Positions 51,472-63,500 of a DNA stretch of 64,000 nt are shown one piece after another (the first letter of the stretch is position 1; each line of letters starts with the position of its first letter). Where the stretch lies: NCBI GenBank assembly GCA_030248225.1, contig JASANE010007094.1, positions 1-64,000 on the forward strand, in the 5' to 3' direction. Under the pieces are notes generated by a model, which had not been told where the DNA came from, ran no database searches, and worked only from the letters and a program-made list of their open reading frames with translations. The translations under genes and the position numbers were made by a program. Source of the stretch: Trileptium ribeirensis. Its lineage: Eukaryota > Nematoda > Enoplea > Enoplida > Thoracostomopsidae.

Positions 51472-52960
51472 TTATTTGTCTACAGGTTCTTCAGAGCCCT
51501 GCACGCTGCTAGAAGTACTACCAACAGCTAGATCCTGCTCATCTTTTTCTCTATCGGTCTTTCTGCCAAAAAGGGATAATCTAAACCCGAGTGTCTGCTC
51601 AGTTTTTTCCGATTGCGAAGACTGTACGGTAGTGTTCACTTGCCGCGTGTAGGCGGTAAAGCCACTCGCTGTAGTTTCACCGGTGTAGTCTTGGCTTAGG
51701 CTCAAAGACGTAATTGTTAATGGGCTTATTTTTTGATTTTGATTGTTTAACATTGCGTTTGACGATTCCGATATCGTTTCTGTACGTAAAGTAGTTGCAT
51801 CATAAATCACTGATGCTGTAATAGTTTCGATAGCAACATTTTCCTGTCGGCTCGAGTATATAATTGCCGTGGAGTTTTCTGATACTTTAGATTCTGCAGA
51901 CCCTGTATCATCTGTGGATTCTTTTGATCTAGCTGTTATTATAGAGAGCGGAATACGAAGATCAGATCCGTTTCGATATATTTGTGTTTCGACGTTCGTT
52001 ATATCAGTTGACCCTGATGTAGCTAGATTTTCAAAACCAGCCGTTACGTTGAACGGTTCCGTTTCAGCGGTAAGATGATCTATTGGTTCTTGAGTTATAG
52101 CTAATTCATCAATCGATAATGCATTCGCCGCCGTTGTTAATTTTTCGGAATCTAAAGACGTTTGTATCCATGGGTTTATATCGTATGTTATATTTATGTC
52201 AAAGAACGATCCTGTCGTTGTTATTTGTAACAGTTCTTCTTGATTAATATTGGAAACTTCAGTTGTTGTCATGTTGAACATTTCTTCCTGATTAATATCA
52301 CTGTAATATTCTGTTGTTTCCATTTGGAACAAATCTGTCTGGTCAACACTTGATAGTCCCGTTGTTGTTGTTTTTAACATTTCTTCCTGGACAACATTGG
52401 GAAGTCTTGTCGTTGTTGTTTGGAACATTTCTCTCTGGTCAACACTGGAAAGTTCCGTTGTTGTCATTTTAATCATTTCTTCCTGATTAATATGACTGGA
52501 ATATCCTGTTGTTGCCATTTGGAACAAATTTGTCTGGTCAACACTTGATAGTCCCGTTGTTGTTTTTAACATTTCTCCCTGGTCAACATTGGGAAGACTT
52601 GTCGTTGTTATTTGGAACATTTTGCCCTGATCAACACCAGACGATCCTGTTGTTATTAATAACATTTCCGCCGTGGGAACTGCACTTGCACTACTGAGCG
52701 TAAGTTTAGAATACTGGTCAAGAGATGCATTAGTTACCTTACCATTGTACGAAATTAGAGTTCGCGATGTATCCCCTGGCAACGTTGCCGCAGCGAGCAG
52801 TGTTGATTTATATGAACGTAAGCCGTGTGATGATGTGCTTGTGTCGCTCCCGATAACGTTCTCAGAACTTCCGTTGAAATCGTTAGACGTTTCTCGCTTT
52901 AGACAAACTTGACTGTAAACGTCAACGATGTTTTTAAGGTTGAAAGATTTGGTCCTGCAT
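51472..52960 (-). CDS. Last exon of a host gene, Thr/Ser-rich repeat protein
   Basis: An open frame of about 495 codons ends at TAA 51474-51472. The exon probably begins at 52960, directly after the acceptor TTGTTTCAG (52969-52961). An ATG at 52980 lies in the presumed intron, so I do not take it as the start. The protein is rich in Thr, Ser, Glu and Gln, with many N-glycosylation sequons, no membrane helix and nine ~16-residue repeats in its first half. The C-terminus is charged (GRKTDREKDEQD). The composition suits an extracellular mucin-like or matrix protein, but the signal peptide would be in an upstream exon I could not find. No family is recognised. Confidence 0.7.
52198..52635 (-). 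repeat. Nine coding repeats of about 16 residues with higher-order order
   Basis: Each unit is (V/I)(D/N)Q, two residues, (M/L), two or three residues, TTT, then four to six variable residues. Units alternate in a fixed order of four types (ending LPN, GLSS, (G/E)Y-SS/D and E(L/V)S-). This four-unit block of about 64 residues (about 195 bp) appears twice in full, with a partial copy before and after. It indicates duplication of a block, not of single units. Confidence 0.85.
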
Positions 52961-52972
52961 CTGAAACAACAG
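52961..52972 (-). other. Splice acceptor of the Thr/Ser-rich exon
   Basis: Reading the minus strand, CCTGTTGTTTCAG precedes base 52960: a short pyrimidine-rich tract followed by CAG. It is the only plausible acceptor at the upstream end of the long open frame. No matching donor was located in the window. Confidence 0.55.
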
Positions 52973-52980
52973 GTTGTCAC

Positions 52981-55900
52981 TTATTGAGAAATATATGATG
53001 TGGTGGTATCATACTCTAAAATTTTACCTACAATATCTAAACAAGATATTGTTAAAAAGTTTCAGTGGAAATATTAACTGTTGGATTAAGCCAAGTGGTA
53101 ATATAAACCATTATTTGTTTGGCCGACGTCTTAGAGAGTTGCAATATATAGCCGCTACGTAGCATCGATATCTACAATTTTTGTCCGTATAACTGGTTTA
53201 GGTTGTCCATTGCATTAGGTCAAAACCGTTTTGAAAATACTTGCGCGACCATGAAAAATGGTTAAATTTATCTTTCATTACTAAATAAAATTACCCTGCT
53301 GGGAAAACACATCACAATTCTTGATTATTGCATTGCTGCGGGTTTTATTCTAGTAGCGGCTGTAAAAGCTAAAGAACGAAAGGCGAGTAATTTTACTATA
53401 AATTGCTTTTAACCTTAGGCACATAATGTTGAAAGGATTAATCTATATGCGTCCTTTTCTATGAGAAGGGGTTAAACAGAATATACTTTTATACCAAAAT
53501 ACAAGGGAACTTTGTTGGTTTTGGCTGTAAGACTGCAAGCACTAAAGTGGTACATTAAAATTTTCACAGTACAGAAGACATGTGATATTATATCCTCATT
53601 GCAACTGTAACGCCAGTAGCTCCTTTAACAAATGAATAAGACAACAGAAACAGCAAATTTTAGGTCAAAATCGCGTAAATATGGCAATTGTTAATGGCTT
53701 TCCATGTAACCGCTGAGCCATGTTTTCGCTCCTGACAAACAGCAAACGGACTAGTACTGAATAGATTTTTTTATCGATTTTGTCGTGCATTAAATTCAAC
53801 TTGAGCCATCGAAATACAAATAAAGTCAAAATGTTTTTCGTCATAAAGTATTGCCTTTCATATGTCATTAGGTTGGTTTGCGACCAATTAGTGGTTGAGC
53901 ACAACACAATAAGGTCAAATGATTGTGGACAGTGTGATATAAAGCTGACCGTTCAGTTAAGGATTCACATCTTAACAGAACACGCTTATGATGCTTGCTG
54001 GCCAACGAACGTAATTCATGTGAAAAGTTGGCTGAAGCTTGTTCTAAAACCAAGATTTGACAAACAGTCACTTGTTTAATATAAGAGGTCGTTCATATTA
54101 TTAATGACATAAATTTTTATTTTGGAAGCAACAAATCATCGTGTAGTCAAGTAGCTTCTTTCCCGACGTCTTAGGATAATACCATGGTTTAACCTTTATT
54201 CCAACCATGAATTACAAGCTTGATGAGACGTAAACAACTGAACAAAAAGTGATATTCCCTCGTTTGTGAGAGCTACATAGACAACACGATTTACGAAACC
54301 AAAAATTACCAAGCAATGTAAAATACAGAATTCAGAGATTGTATTTAAACTGTCCTTTTATTAAATATTAGTGCAAAATCGACTCTAGTATTTAATTCGC
54401 TGGAGTATGTAAATTGTTCCAAACGTGAGAATGTCTCAATGGTTATTTAAAGTATAGTTCCGACCAACATAATTATGGTAGGTAAGAAAAACGCACACTG
54501 TTGTTTGAGTTAGATTTTTTTGAGATTTGCAAAATGCTCGTTTGTAAACTAAGGGGATTTTGAATAATTCAATGTGAAAACCAGTATTTCATCTAAAGCA
54601 GTACTTAAAAGAAGTATTTCGCTTTAATCACCAGCATGTTAATATATATGTCGTTTGCAAAGCAATTTAAGGCCCATATATAGGTAGTAGTTCTTTGTGG
54701 TATAATCTGACAGACTCTGATGCCACGATTAAGAGTAAAATAGCAGTTGACGCGATGAATTCATTGTCAACAAACGTATAACGATCTAAATGTTGGAAAT
54801 ATTAAAAGCTTTAGTTTATCGTGAGAGCTGGTTCAGTGTCACTATGCCACGGTGTGCGTCGTGATCATTGTTTAGCGTACATATATATTAAGCAAGAAAT
54901 GCATTACGGTGAACTGCAAAGCGCATGAAAACGAGAATTGTCCATTCCACCGCACGCGTCCAGAATCCCAACAATGTGAGTAAACGGGCGCCGTCCTGGG
55001 CATTGCTCGTCACAACGCAACGTAAAAAACCACTCAAACGCGTAATAACCTCGAAGAAGATAAGTAATTGAACCTGAAAGTAAACGAAAATCAAAATATA
55101 ATCGACACTATTTGACTAAGAATGGAGATGGATGTTATTGCTATAAGAAGGAAGTTTGGCAATTTCTTCTTCGAATTGTAATGGCCGTGTACTTTTTCAG
55201 AATATTGTAAGATATCGCCAATATTGTTTGACGTAGGTCAGCCCAACTACACGAAACTTACGACGTTTCCCTTTAATGAGCCACCGAGCTGGGCATAGCC
55301 TGTGAATGGATGTGCTTTTTTGACGATTCGTCGTTGGGGCTGCAATATCATGAAATATACAATAAAATTTCTCACTGTTTTGGTATAACTTGTAAGTTCT
55401 TATTTACCGACAAGGGCATCTATCTCGAAAAGTGATATCTGCAGCCGAGATTGCTGTAGCAGCAACATTAGTGATATCTGTAGAGCATTGGAAATTTTTT
55501 TTCAACCGGTTGTTGTTCTCACATTATTGCTTGGCAACAGGTATAACCTCAATTGTGTTAGGTCCACCGTTATGTGCTTGCGGCTAAAGCTTAGCCGCTA
55601 GTAAATTCAAACAGATCAGAAATTCCATAGTAACCTTGGCAATTCTGCACCCAGTGGTATTGCAACTTATTTATAGATTCAACCGGAACAAAGGAAGCCA
55701 GAATAAATGCGACAAACCCTTAAAAATTTAACCTTTAGTGACCAAACATTGGAGTCGCATTGTCACCCTCTCTCGAATCGCCTGCCATACTACGTAGCGC
55801 TTCAGCTAAACGGCATCGCCAGATTACATGCACATACATCTCGAGTTGACAGACGCAGCATTGCTGATAACATTTGGACGAAAGACTTTAAAATTAGATG

Positions 55901-57160
55901 GTTGGAATGTTAAAAAATAAAGAAGAGCTAGCTATGTAATTTATTTAAGTTAACACTTTTCTATATTTTAACTTTGCTGTCGTGAAAGGTGTATTTTCAG
56001 GCAACACTCGTAATCCGATGATCCCATTTTCAGGAGACCTTCATGGGCTTACATCTTATAGTTTAAATTTTATAGTAGTTCCGCCAAACAGTTCAAACCA
56101 GTAACGCAGCAGGAGCGACCTAATTAATCGTATGCGTCACTTAAGGTTTCTAATACAACGATAATTAACAATGTAAAAAGTATTTAGATACATTTTTAAA
56201 GTGAACTGTCCAAAAACTGAATTTTTTCAAATTCGGAATTATGACACGTTACTGTACCAGTAAAACAAAACCTGTTTTCGATAAAATCGGCGAAGACGTA
56301 CAAAAACTTATCAATCCGAGGACGAGCTATTTTGTCTATATGGTAACCGAAATCGGTGCAGTGAACTGGCTAGAACGACAGCTTCGCGAAAGGATGTAAT
56401 GCGACCCCGACGCAGGAAAAATTTTGCAAAAATATTTTGTTTGCATTACGAAAGACCTCGAAATTTGAAACTGCTGCGATGCAAAGGACCTAAAAATTTG
56501 AAAATTTGTTTCTAAATAGTAGGAACCGATATGCGACGAAACTTATAGAAGCAAGAAAGTGCAAAAAACTGCCGAGCCAAAAATGAGTTCTGACAACCTG
56601 GCAATGTCTATGCTGTAGGAATCGTAGAAAAAATTACAGAAGTCGACCTACTTCCGTGTTTGTCAGTGGTTTATACTACATTTTTAACGTCGTTGCTACA
56701 TCACGTGCAAGGCGAACACATCTATGCCAGAAATACAGATTATGAATGATGAGAAATTGTGCCTTTTACTTCTGGTGTGAAAGTACAAAAGTTCAGTTTC
56801 TCTTTTTAGACAATACGACTGTCATCGGGATTACGAAATGCTTTCAGTTTAGCAAATTCAGGATTCATCTGAGCATTGTACATTACAGTCTATATAAGTT
56901 GATAAAATAAGAAACCATCGCTGGTATGGCTAGGCTATGCCTTTGTGAGAAAAACATGCTCAGCTTTTCAAAATCGACAAAACAGAGCATAGTTACACAA
57001 GCAAATGCAGTTTAGGAAACTATAGCTTTATAAAACTCAGCACAATTTACAACATCGTTTCATGGCGACTCTTACAGTACACGCTGTGGTAAGCTAAGCC
57101 TAGTTAGTCCACTAAAGTTCTGCTTCCGCTACTCCTTCAACTTACTCATCACAAAATGTA
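52981..57160. other. AT-rich spacer, presumably intronic or intergenic
   Basis: Upstream exons of the minus-strand gene may lie here but I cannot identify them. One plus-strand frame at 55707-55913 (68 codons, RRSIADNIWTKDFKIRWLEC at its end) is followed at once by AATAAA at 55916-55921, so it could be a terminal exon; nothing else supports it. Frames at 53665-54079 overlap on both strands and look random. Confidence 0.35.
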
Positions 57161-57164
57161 TTAA

Positions 57165-57432
57165 TCCTTTCATGTCCAACTCTGCCATTTGGCGTTAGTG
57201 CATATTGCAACGTGGTTGTGTAGACTGAGTATGTCGTGTTACATATGTTTGCATGTGCGTTGTTTTTCGCTCACTTTGTGAGGTTCTATAAGGCACCGAG
57301 CAACAGCTCCCAGATAGCTCAGTGGTTTGCGCACACGACGTTCTCGCGTATACGATAGCGGTTCGATCCGCGGCACTTGCTTGAGCTTGTTAAATATTGT
57401 ACAATACACACAATAGCTCCGGCGTTAAAGGG
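57165..57432 (+). repeat. tRNA-box repeat, best preserved copy
   Basis: 268 bp flanked by TTAA at 57161-57164 and 57433-57436. It starts TCCTTTCATGTCC and ends GGCGTTAAAGGG. At about 57310-57378 is a tRNA-like body with an A box (TAGCTCAGTGG) and a B box (GGTTCGATCC), both near perfect. The tRNA-like part is in the second half, preceded by about 145 bp of family-specific sequence. With its TTAA flanks and short CCCTTT/AAAGGG ends it resembles a piggyBac-type MITE that carries a pol III promoter as much as a classical SINE. Confidence 0.8.
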
Positions 57433-57463
57433 TTAACCAAAAATTATTGCGTCGCTTCACTGA

Positions 57464-57720
57464 CCCGTTCATGACCAACTCTGCCAATTGGCACTAGCGC
57501 ATACTTCATCGCGATTGTGTAAACTAAGTACGTCACGTCACATATGTTTGCACGTGCGTCGTTATTCGCTTACTTTGCGTGGTTACTCAAGGAACCAAGC
57601 AACATCGCTCAGATAGCTCAGTGGATTGCGTAGGCACCGTTCTCGCCCACGCGGTTGGGGTTCGATCCGCGGCGCGGATTGAGATTTGTAAACATTGTAC
57701 AAGATCGAGCAATAAACCGT
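57464..57720 (+). repeat. tRNA-box repeat, second copy
   Basis: It starts CCCGTTCATGACCAACTCTG and follows the same sequence order as 57165-57432. It has an intact A box (TAGCTCAGTGG) and B box (GGTTCGATCC) at about 57613-57670. The 3' end is diverged (GCAATAAACCGTTTATG) and the flanking TTAA is not preserved. It lies only about 30 bp after the first copy, in the same orientation. Confidence 0.75.
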
Positions 57721-57839
57721 TTATGCCACACTCTAATCATTATAGCCGAGTGACGAATTGTTTGTTCACTTTTCGTGTTTGAATTACCCTACTTTTTACG
57801 TAAACGACGAACAAACAGTATAGGTACACCGTGGTAATC

Positions 57840-58015
57840 CAACCTGGTTCACTTGACCTCGAAACACTTACTCTAACCACTGAGCTATTTGATAGTTGAT
57901 ACTCGCATCAGTATTTAGGATCGTGGCAAAGCAAGCGAATAACAACGCACGTACTCGCATCAGTATTGAAATCGTCGCAAAGCATGCGACTAACAACGGA
58001 CTCACAAAATACGCC
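57840..58015 (-). repeat. tRNA-box repeat, diverged minus-strand copy
   Basis: Read on the minus strand it contains GTGCGTTGTTATTCGCTTGC and, about 60 bp later, an A box (TAGCTCAGTGG) with a weak B box. The upstream part is duplicated: a ~52-bp unit containing TACTCGCATCAGTATT occurs at about 57900 and again at about 57953 on the plus strand. Its inverted position next to the two plus copies makes a local inverted cluster. Confidence 0.6.
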
Positions 58016-58436
58016 TGACACGCAAATTCTAATTACCCAACACTCGGACGTGTTTTACCTTTATACTGATTGCATAAATTAATGACCGCAAATGTTGTTC
58101 GTTTTGTGTAACACGGAATCGCCGAATTTCATGGACAATCTCACCCCAGAAATACTGTATGAGAGTATATTTTGGGGGATATTGTTCAAGAGGTTTTTCT
58201 AGTTTTTTTGGGTACTGGTATTCCAAGTAATGTCTTGGACTTACTATTATAGTAAAATAATTCTCACAGTTGATAAATTCACATAAAACTCACACAATAG
58301 TTCACGTAATAGCGCAATAATTATAATAGTAGATAGTTAAGTATTTACAAGTTAGTTCTCACAACACAATTACCTCTTTCCTTCTATAAAAGGAGGACAC
58401 TCTCCTCCGCTTCATCATTCAAGATGTTGCGCACAG

Positions 58437-58741
58437 ACCCGTAGCTAGACTTGCGCAGCAGGGGAGGGGGGCTGGCTGCATATTTAGGGGGTGCGACATC
58501 TGTGAAATAGCAGACTGTTTTGGATTAGTCCGAACTAGGAACATTTCGTGAATTCCGTGACTACAACCGCGACTACAGTGTTTGTGGGACTTATGATTTC
58601 TTGGCTATTTTCAAATTCTATTTTTACACCCTAATCTGTCGTTCTCGGTCGCAAGAAATATTCGGCGGTCCCCGAAGCAGGGGGGGGGGCTCGATCTATA
58701 GCAGGGGGCTCAGCCCCCCCTTGCCCCCCGTAGCTACGGGT
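58437..58741. mobile_element. 305-bp GC-rich MITE
   Basis: The ends are ACCCGTAGCTA at 58437 and its reverse complement at 58741. Just inside, both ends carry G-rich runs (GCAGGGGAGGGGGGCTGG and, reversed, GGGGGGCTGAGCCCCC). Comparable ACCCGTAGCTA/G-rich ends occur in MITEs of several invertebrates. I see no coding sequence or clear target duplication. It lies directly upstream of the Merlin transposase remnant. Confidence 0.65.
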
Positions 58742-58757
58742 ATGGTTGCGCAACGAA

Positions 58758-59583
58758 GTGCTGCCGCTGATCGATGTCAACGAGAAAACTATTCACTGGA
58801 TGCAACAGAAGCGCCTCCTGCCAAACTCGATGCAATGAGATGAGACAAAAGGTGTCTTTATTGCAGTAGCATTATGAACTGGACAAGGTACGCCAAAACG
58901 AAGGACGGCTTGGCATGGAAGTGCCAGAACAAGAACTGTCCTAAGCTCAAAAGCACAACGACTATCCGAAATGCAGTTTCTTCGACAACTCCAACGTAGG
59001 TCTTCCACAATGGATACACGTGCTCTACTTGTGGGCGATCAAGGAGTCAGAGAAGAACGTCATGGAGCACGTCGGGCTGCCAAGCAAAACGGTGGTAGAC
59101 GCCTTTGCATCTTTCCGAGAAATATGTTCACGTTATCTTCAGGCCAATCCAATCCAGTTTGATGGGCCGCGGGTGGCGGATGAGATCGATGAATCGTGCT
59201 TCAGCCACAAACAAAAGTACCTTTGTGGGCGTGCGTGTCATACGCAGGTATGGGTTTTCGGTATGGTGGACACGGGTCACGAACCTGCCATTGGATTTAT
59301 GAAAATCGTGGAAAGCCGTGATGCCGCTACCCTGCTGCCAATCATACGCAACGTGGCTCTTCCAGGCACAATAATTCATTCGGACGAAAGGCGGGCGTAC
59401 CGTGGCATCGCAGAAATGGGCCTGACCCACCGGACGGTAAACCACAGCGTCAACCTCGTAGAACCCAATGGTGTGCACACACAGATCATCGAGTCCTACT
59501 GGAACAAGCACAAGCCTCGCACCAAGGCCATGGTTGGTTGCAAACGAGACTTCCTGCACTGGTACCTGGAGGAGTTCATGTGA
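58758..59583 (+). pseudogene. Merlin (IS1016-type) DDE transposase, decayed
   Basis: The catalytic part (59020-59583) matches the ISXO2/IS1016-like transposase used by Merlin elements. Numbering from the codon at 59020, EIDES carries Asp57, HSDERRAY carries Asp122 and GVHTQIIESYW carries Glu158; all three DDE residues are present. The N-terminal zinc-binding region is broken into two further frames: 58758-58880 with an in-frame TGA at 58836-58838, then KTKDGLAWKCQNKNC at about 58877-58975. A -1 shift near 58985 then enters the catalytic frame. It cannot make a full protein as it stands. I could not find its terminal repeats. Confidence 0.85.
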
Positions 59584-60036
59584 AGGGATAGGTTTCACCA
59601 TGAACCTTTGAGTCTATATGCCAGCACATCGCCGATTTATATCCTTTTTGAATCAAATAGAGCTCCTTGTATCCCAACAACCCTCTCAAGAGCTACTAAA
59701 TGCAGTAAGTGAGGTTGGTGAGCATGGGGAGGAAAATATTTAGGAGCTCACATTTAGGGTGTTGTCCAGGAGCTACAGCTAGAAGGAGATTGTCCATCAG
59801 ATCCAAATCGCCTAACGAGCAGAGAGACATTTAAGCTGGTGACAACGACGATAACGGCAAGCAAAACCGTAGCGAAGTTTTGTGAAATTTGCTTCTTGGT
59901 GGAGTATATGTATCTCATGATAGACGTGCACTGAGTGAGGGTTGCTTTCCAAATTTATTTTGTGATTAAAATTTTAAAAAGTATTGTGCTGCAGAACTTT
60001 ATTTATGTACATCGAACTTGTAGCAGCAGAACACAT
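59584..60036. other. Spacer between Merlin remnant and MITE
   Basis: No open frame or repeat is recognised. It probably includes the 3' part of the Merlin element, but no inverted end was matched. Confidence 0.4.
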
Positions 60037-60039
60037 TAA

Positions 60040-60550
60040 TGCGGCGTTCACGTTATAATGTCTCCAACGTTTGGAACCTATGTACCCCACACAGTGTCAG
60101 ACACACTGTTGACAACAGGGTGTCTTAGACACCCCCATGTTTTTAATAAATTTTTTTCAACGGTAGCTAGCTACGCGTATTACCACTTGCCGACAGTGTC
60201 AGGCACACCGTGTCTTCTGGCAGTTTTATTGACACTGTTGGGAATTATTTGAGCAATGTTCATATGGGCTAGATACAAATATCGAGAATTTAGGAAAAAC
60301 TCCACAGGACAGTTAACTAATAAATCGCATTCGCTACACACGGTGTCCGTTATAGTTAATTCGCGCCAAATTGGTAGCTAAGGGTGTGTACGACACTGTC
60401 TAGAAAAAATTTAGTAGCTAAGGGTGTGTCGTACACCCTCGGCATTTGATTTACAATATGGGTGTCACCCTGACTGTCTATACGGTAGGGTCGCGACTAC
60501 AGGGGGTCAAAAGTTCCAAACAGTGGGGACATTATAACGTGAACGCCGCA
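60040..60550. mobile_element. 511-bp MITE with TAA target duplication
   Basis: Terminal inverted repeats of about 50 bp begin TGCGGCGTTCACGTTATAAT at 60040 and are mirrored at 60550, with a few mismatches. TAA flanks both sides (60037-60039 and 60551-60553), a TWA target as used by PIF/Harbinger elements. Inside are short palindromes on GTGTC/GACAC (CAGTGTCAGACACACTG near 60092) and a direct repeat of TAGCTAAGGGTGTGT (about 60375 and 60413). It has no coding capacity and is a different family from 12414-16911. Confidence 0.88.
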
Positions 60551-60553
60551 TAA

Positions 60554-63500
60554 ATCTAATCAAAATAGAATACATTGATATCTTATGTTAACTTAGTCTT
60601 AATTAATTGTAAATTTAGCGCCTTGGCAAGGCAAATAGATTTCTTTGTACGATTACGCTTGCCTGCTCATTTGATTGCAAAACTAATTTCTCTTTAAAAT
60701 TGTAGGTCGTCTACATACATCTAAATGACAGCGTTACTAAAGTTTAGAGCTTTATTATGTGTATTTTCTGAGTTTTAGCACCAGTCGGCGTGCTTACAGC
60801 ATTACCCATTGGTCAAAAAATGTTTTGGCGCATTCAACGAACTTGATTTCTTGTTTTGTGTTACTAATTAGCACCTAATTTATTATATTTGTTTAACTTA
60901 CGATTTGTTGCTGTTTGACATTTTTTGTTTGCTTCAGATTTGTCTTTCAGCGATTTTTCAAGTGTTTTCCACTTCGGGCCTATAAATAAACAGTTTAAAT
61001 TTATAGATATGCTTCACTGGATAAGAACACGTATATATAATATGAAACCATCGACAAATGTCTATCATGATTAAAGAGACCTTATACATAAGAATAAACA
61101 TGCGTCACTGAGCGCTACGAAAGCCGAGAATGGGTGTCCTAAAGTTACTGAACTAACATTTGACCAGCCATCGCAATAGATCCACAGCTCATGAAGAGTT
61201 CATCATTTGATACACGAATTAATGTGCATTTTATTTACAGCGTTGACTTAGCATTTGTAGCAACAGTGAAGTGATCCAAGATCGACTGACTACGAAAATT
61301 ATGAGCTAACAACTGCATCATTTCGGAGCAAATGTTTATATAAATAATAACAGCCACACGGTGAGTGAACAACAGGACGGGACCAAACGTATAGTACGCG
61401 ACCGGTCGAATTCACGTAACATTCAAAAATGCGCGGTGGTTTGCGCGTCGAAGAGTTGAAGGATCTCGTTTCCAACTAGTTAACGGCGATATCATATATT
61501 CAATTATTCTGCAACATAAATGTCACTGATTAATTCTGTCTCTTAAAAAGTGTTACCGTTCGCCTGCATGACACAAACTGGAGAAGCGATGCCACGTCTA
61601 GCAGTTTCTTTGCCAATTCAATGCATTTGTTGCTTCCTAACTATTTTCATGGCATATGTGTATTGACTATGGATGGCTTAATATTAATTATGTTATTACT
61701 ATTATTTATAATCGTTTGATTTAAACCTAATTTTTATAAACAATATCGAAGCAATAATTCCTGTTTGAAATTCTGGTTGTAGCTACTGTTTAAACTCGAG
61801 TTCTAAAGTGACAAAATGAATGCTTAGCAGCCAAAAAAGTTCTGAATCTATATATATGGTGCTAAACTCTCTCCGAGTTACTGCGTTCAAAGTTAAGACT
61901 GCAGGGTTATTGATTGGTGTAAGAACATACCATCATTGCAAAATTATAGTGAGCAGCTGTACTCTTATTGTGAATACATTTCCTCTCCATGGTATACTAA
62001 CATGTTTATACAAAGTTTCACATATCACTAAAAGAAATGCTTGATAATTGTGTTAATATTACATGCAAATCGTTTTGTAATATTCTCCTTTGTACTATAA
62101 CCCTTTGAGGCTTGGGTAAGAAAAAATGGAAACAAATGAAATCCTCTGAACATTTGAAAAAATTCAAACACAAATTTTGTGTTGCGCTGTGCTAAATTAT
62201 TTTTACTAAACTGAAATCCAGTATATACTAAAAACAAACAACTTGCATTAAAAACGATTATTTAGGTGTAACGTTGCGACTTTGCTGTTTAAAGATTTTT
62301 TATAAAATTTGTTTTGTTGAAAATTTTTGAAGTTAGAATATTTGATTAAAATTAGCATTTGAAGGCATTGTTAAAACAGGATTTACTAAAATATGTACGA
62401 CGAGAAGATGAGAAAATTTTCATTTCGGTCTTGTTTGTGATTTTTTGGGTTACCAGTTGTTATATCTCGGCATTGAAAATTTTCGAAAAGTGGCTTTTTC
62501 TCAATAAAATGTATAATTTTATGCTCTATTCAAACTGCATTGTTGACTGAGCCAAAAGGCGTTGAGACCAGCTGAATCGGTTCATGAGTTAACAGCTTAT
62601 ACTTATGTTTCGGGTATCGCTTTCTCATAAGTGGACGTAGTATATTAATTTCATTCAATAGACTTTTACGTCATTCGACTGTGCTCTTAGCGCGGTTCGA
62701 ATTTGTAAAATGAAATGCACGCACACAAACAAGAAAATCCATATGATTCTAATAAACTTATACACTCATTCAGATAAGTTTTTGAAAAATATCGCTACCA
62801 TTTGAATTCCAAAAGATCGAAAAATTCTGTCATAAACATTTCTTAAATAAATAATTTTCTGAAATGCGTCAGTGAGTTGACGCGAGTTGTATCAAAATTG
62901 CACTGTATCTTCTAATATTCCTGATATTCGAAATGAGGGTTTCTAGAAATGACCAATACATGCTTATAGCGAGTTAACTCCGTGAGGCATCAGACCCCTC
63001 TCGGCACGAAGTGCCCACCGTCCCCGACAGGTGCTTCAACACCTCGTCGACCGGCTGCCCCTAAAATCCCTAAGGCCCACATATCCCTGAAGCCCTGGCT
63101 GCTCCTGCAGCCTCGGACCTTGAACATATGTTTAATTACCATAAACTATATCTATACCGGAACTTACTGATGGTTTCGGGTCACCTTCAAATGTTACAAA
63201 AGTCTATAAATTTCACCACCCGAGAAAACTTGTGGTGAAGACACTATTTTTTAATATACTCTTTACAATTTATTCAAATAATCAATAATGGCTCCATTTT
63301 AGTTTATGTTAGGACCGCCATATACATGTCATCTGCCTAAAATTCAACGAAAACATTCCGACTATCCAGCCGTTTACAAAACTCTGCACCTACGCTAAGT
63401 AGTATAGATTTGTACATAAAACTGTGTTGGTTCTTGGAAAAAGTCTTTTCTATTTCATAAAACAAATGGTGTAGTGTAGCTAAAAATCTTACAGCCAGTT

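Noticed and set aside
54888..55094. Possible host exon (hydrophobic minus-strand frame after a TTTCAG)
   Set aside because: The sequence shows no family, the donor is unclear, and an equally plausible splice donor (GTGAGT) lies on the opposite strand.
57310..57670. Functional tRNA genes
   Set aside because: A and B boxes are present, but the bodies do not form clean acceptor and anticodon arms and recur inside a longer repeat family.
62980..63120. Pro-rich short protein in the GC patch
   Set aside because: Only about 60 codons, no domain, and the frame runs into AT-rich non-coding sequence.
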